NCBI GenBank assembly: GCA_963693365.1
Contig: CAVNZM010000001.1
Coordinates: forward strand, 11,160,001-11,224,000
Source: Amoebidium appalachense
Taxonomy: Eukaryota; Ichthyosporea
Reading direction: 5' to 3'
DNA: 64,000 nucleotides
The notes below the pieces were generated by a model, which worked only from the letters and a program-made list of their open reading frames with translations, was not told the origin of the DNA and searched no databases. This document shows positions 47,633 to 64,000 of the stretch, one piece after another. Both the position numbers and the translations under genes were made by a program. The stretch's first letter is position 1, and each line of letters begins with the position of its first letter.

Positions 47633-47698
47633 ATTGGTGGAATGCCCGAAAATATAAAGCGATCCGATTGGTCTACTATTTTAGATACACATGATTGG
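47633..47698 (-). promoter_or_regulatory. three CCAAT boxes upstream of the beta-helix gene
   Basis: ATTGG occurs at 47633-47637, 47667-47671 and 47694-47698, with C/T or C/A before CCAAT on the gene strand and spacings of 34 and 27 bases. They are 86-283 bases upstream of the candidate starts. Multiple spaced CCAAT boxes bound by NF-Y are a classical promoter pattern. A TTTATATT element lies between the first two on the gene strand. Confidence 0.55.
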
Positions 47699-48718
47699 CT
47701 ATACGGGGAAATTCACGGATCCCTCAACACTTCTTAGTGGGGGGGTGATTGTATATCCGTATCTGCGCTCCCGGGAATTTGAGACCCCGTTTTCGTATGT
47801 GTGTAACAGTATGTAACTAGTAAATACCAAAAATGAAGTATCATTATACCGCAATCTCATTTAGAGGTGTAGATTTTCGATTTTTCCTATATGTAAGGCA
47901 AGTTGCAGTCTATGTCTGTAACGGAATTTCCCTTGTCCAAAATCCCGAAACTGAAAAAATGTAAAAAACTTCTCTGTCACACACATACGACTCGCCCCAC
48001 ACATATGGGTTTTGGGGGATCCAATTTACCTCCAACCATTGGTTTACCTAAAGGTTTGGGAGCGAAGTAAAAATCGCGCGTGCAAAAAAAAGCGCTGACG
48101 GGATCTTGCTTGTGGAGTCTTAGCATCTACATATGATACTGTTACAACGGGTTGCTGGCCTAAAGTTTGTTACAAGAAGGGTCTCTCTCCCTGCCGACAT
48201 TCGAATAAGTCCAGGCATTAGGAACGAGAACGCCGGTTACGTCATGCAGTACCTTGTACGTACGTTTGTCACGGCGTGCCGGGCGGCGGCGGCGGTCTGG
48301 GCCGTCCCGGGCGGACGCCACTCGGCGATTCGGTGAAGTTCCGGGCCGGGTTGCAAAGCCTCATCACGAGCAGCTGCAGGTGCATTTTTCCGTTCCGCCC
48401 CACCGCATGTGTGGGGGAGAGCGTACTACGGGGGCGGTCCCATGTATGTGGCTCAACGAACACCGGTACCAGGCAAGCTCAAATACATTGGCAAACGCAC
48501 CTGGTCAGCAAAATTTATGAATGACCAGCGCCATATGCATTGATGCAAGATCTCGAGAGAAGTACACGCATGCAATCTTCCGAAATTTAACCGTCGAGTA
48601 AATGTTAATCGCTCTGAACTCGGGAAATTTAATACAATTTTACAATATTTACAAACGGTAATGTATTTATGAGCGGCCCGGGGACATCATTGATCATCAT
48701 GATCAGTTACGTGTGTGT

Positions 48719-49320
<602 letters not shown>

Positions 49321-49822
49321 GTGTGCGAGGTCGGGTGTAAATCATTATGCGCACTTGCTGGTCCGATGGCGCGAGCAGCTGCTTATGTGTGTGTGCGTGC
49401 AATGGTAAGTGTATGACATCGCATTTGCGCATGTGTGTGTGTCCGTGTGTGTATGTGTTCATGCATGTGTGTTATGTGTGTGTCGTGTGTTCGGGGGAGG
49501 GGGGGGGGAGGGGGGGGGGGGGGGAGGGAACAGGGGAAGGGATGGGCAGGGGAGAGCGGAATGAAAATCATTCTCTCCACAGCACGTCTGTTCGAATTCG
49601 GCAAGACTTCGTAGTTTATTGTCCAGCTAATAGTAGACAGATGCAGTGCATTCATTCAAGTATAGCCACCGCGCTTTCTAACCATTCTTCACATTTAAAC
49701 CCTCAGTCATGTGTTAAACGGGAAGCGAAAAAAAATTATTGAAAATTCAAAAGAGAGGTGCCCAACAACAAGCCGTGTGCAAAACCCTTTCATGCATCCC
49801 GGTGACCTTCAAATGAGATGTC

Positions 49823-50010
<188 letters not shown>

Positions 50011-50732
50011 TGTGCGCGCGCGCGCGCGTGTGCGCACACGTGTGTGCGGGTGCTCGCGCGCGCATGCATAATGGTACAACAAAGTAAAAGAAAGAAAATC
50101 CCATGAAAAAGGAGTAGTGAAGAAGCATCAATGTCGAAGCACATACCCAAGACATCGAAAGGCAAAAAAGAAGACTGCGGTTTTCGAGGGTTCCACTTAA
50201 AAGCTGATCGTGTATCATACTACTTTCATATTGGTGACAATGCATTCAAGTATAATAAGCTATTATGAAACAACCAATAATAACTCGATAGGTGTACGGA
50301 GCCTCTTCATTCACGATAAGACACATCATTCAAGAAGAGAACACATGTTCACATTTTTTTTTTTTTTTTTTTTTTAAAAAAAAAACAAAAAAAAAAAAGG
50401 GTTGTGAGGTTATTAGGCAATCCTGCTAGTTGTGCCCCCAGCATTCACCGGAACATAAGAAACATAAATAAAAAAACAGATATCCATTCAAGTGGAAAGT
50501 CATGAATCCTGGGTGATTCAGCTCATTCGTCAAGAATAACAAAACACCCACCAGTTACATAGGGGCCGAAACAAACAAAGAAAGAAAGAAAAAAAGAAAA
50601 CGTGCAGCCTGAGGGTAACCACAAAGGAGAAACACACTGTGGAGGGCAAAAGAGAGAAAAGCGGACGCCTTGCTGCCAAAGCCTGGGGGACAAGGGGGGA
50701 GGGGAGAGAGGGGGGGGGGGGGGGGGGTTCCA

Positions 50733-63623
<12,891 letters not shown>

Positions 63624-64000
63624 CTGGAAACACACGGAAAGTTCCTTCATGTGCTGTTTATATTTCCGCACACAACAAAACTACCAAGGTGGGGCCTAGC
63701 CACGGTGCAAGCAGAGTGTATAAATATATCCCATATGGTTAAAAATGAACCATCCATTATCAAATGTATATCACACATGCCGTAAGCAAGATGCTGGCCT
63801 AAAAATGATCACTCCGAAGCTTTCCATTATGCTACCTATACATGGCCGACCCGGATACTTTACCCAATTTCATTCAAACCGTATGTAAGAACATCGTTTC
63901 TTACAGAAACACACAGGAAACCCATCGTCGTCCCCTCCTATTTACTAAGAGTGTAACCAATCACCCGGCTCACCCACACACACCCATGAATATGCATGCC
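63624..64000. other. right edge, probable continuation of the AAA gene
   Basis: Unique AT-richer sequence. I could not place a further upstream exon or the start codon of the AAA ATPase here. The start lies in this stretch or beyond the window. Confidence 0.4.

Overview
The window is nuclear DNA of a eukaryote. It holds protein-coding genes split by many GT-AG introns, a non-LTR (LINE-type) retrotransposon, and an exceptional load of simple repeats: long poly-G/poly-C, (CA)n/(GT)n, (ACGC)n, and C(n)A(n) composite tracts. High intron density, single-cell-style housekeeping genes, and an AAA ATPase of bacterial-like layout would suit an algal or other protist genome. That placement is inference; the sequence does not fix the lineage.

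Layout. 1-3812: the 3' part of a LINE on the + strand (end of ORF1, then ORF2 with endonuclease and reverse transcriptase, a (CA)n 3' UTR and a poly-A tail). 4073-about 4914: a second, divergent, 5'-truncated LINE on the - strand, tail to tail with the first. 5515-10296 (+): a three-exon, 532-residue GLUT/SLC2-type hexose transporter, reconstructed in frame throughout. 10.3-20.5 kb: mostly repeats, with a duplicated block carrying a 13-bp minisatellite and a few weak single-exon candidates. 20566-33466 (-): a complete 20-exon RPA1 gene (large subunit of replication protein A, 677 residues). 37075-37598 (-): a tentative two-exon small protein. 38853-41409 (-): a three-exon, 249-residue acidic protein that I do not recognise. 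45715-47547 (-): an intronless type II membrane protein with a predicted parallel beta-helix ectodomain. 50733-about 63623 (-): a tandem AAA ATPase with 21 exons in the window and its 5' end missing, with an N-terminal winged-helix-like region.

The genes do not form a pathway. RPA1 and possibly the acidic protein share E2F-like sites upstream, and the beta-helix gene has three CCAAT boxes, so promoter logic is partly visible.

The most unusual signals are in the introns. A dispersed repeat of roughly 100-150 bp ends in a poly-C tract, and every copy I found lies in the sense orientation of the gene that contains it or lies just upstream of it. In the AAA gene, 13 of 20 introns carry a poly-C run directly after the 5' splice site on the sense strand. 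C(n)A(n) composite tracts recur with one polarity almost everywhere. A roughly 241-bp, near-identical block is present in two introns of the RPA1 gene. All exon models were derived by hand from reading frame, splice phase and remembered family motifs; no search was run.
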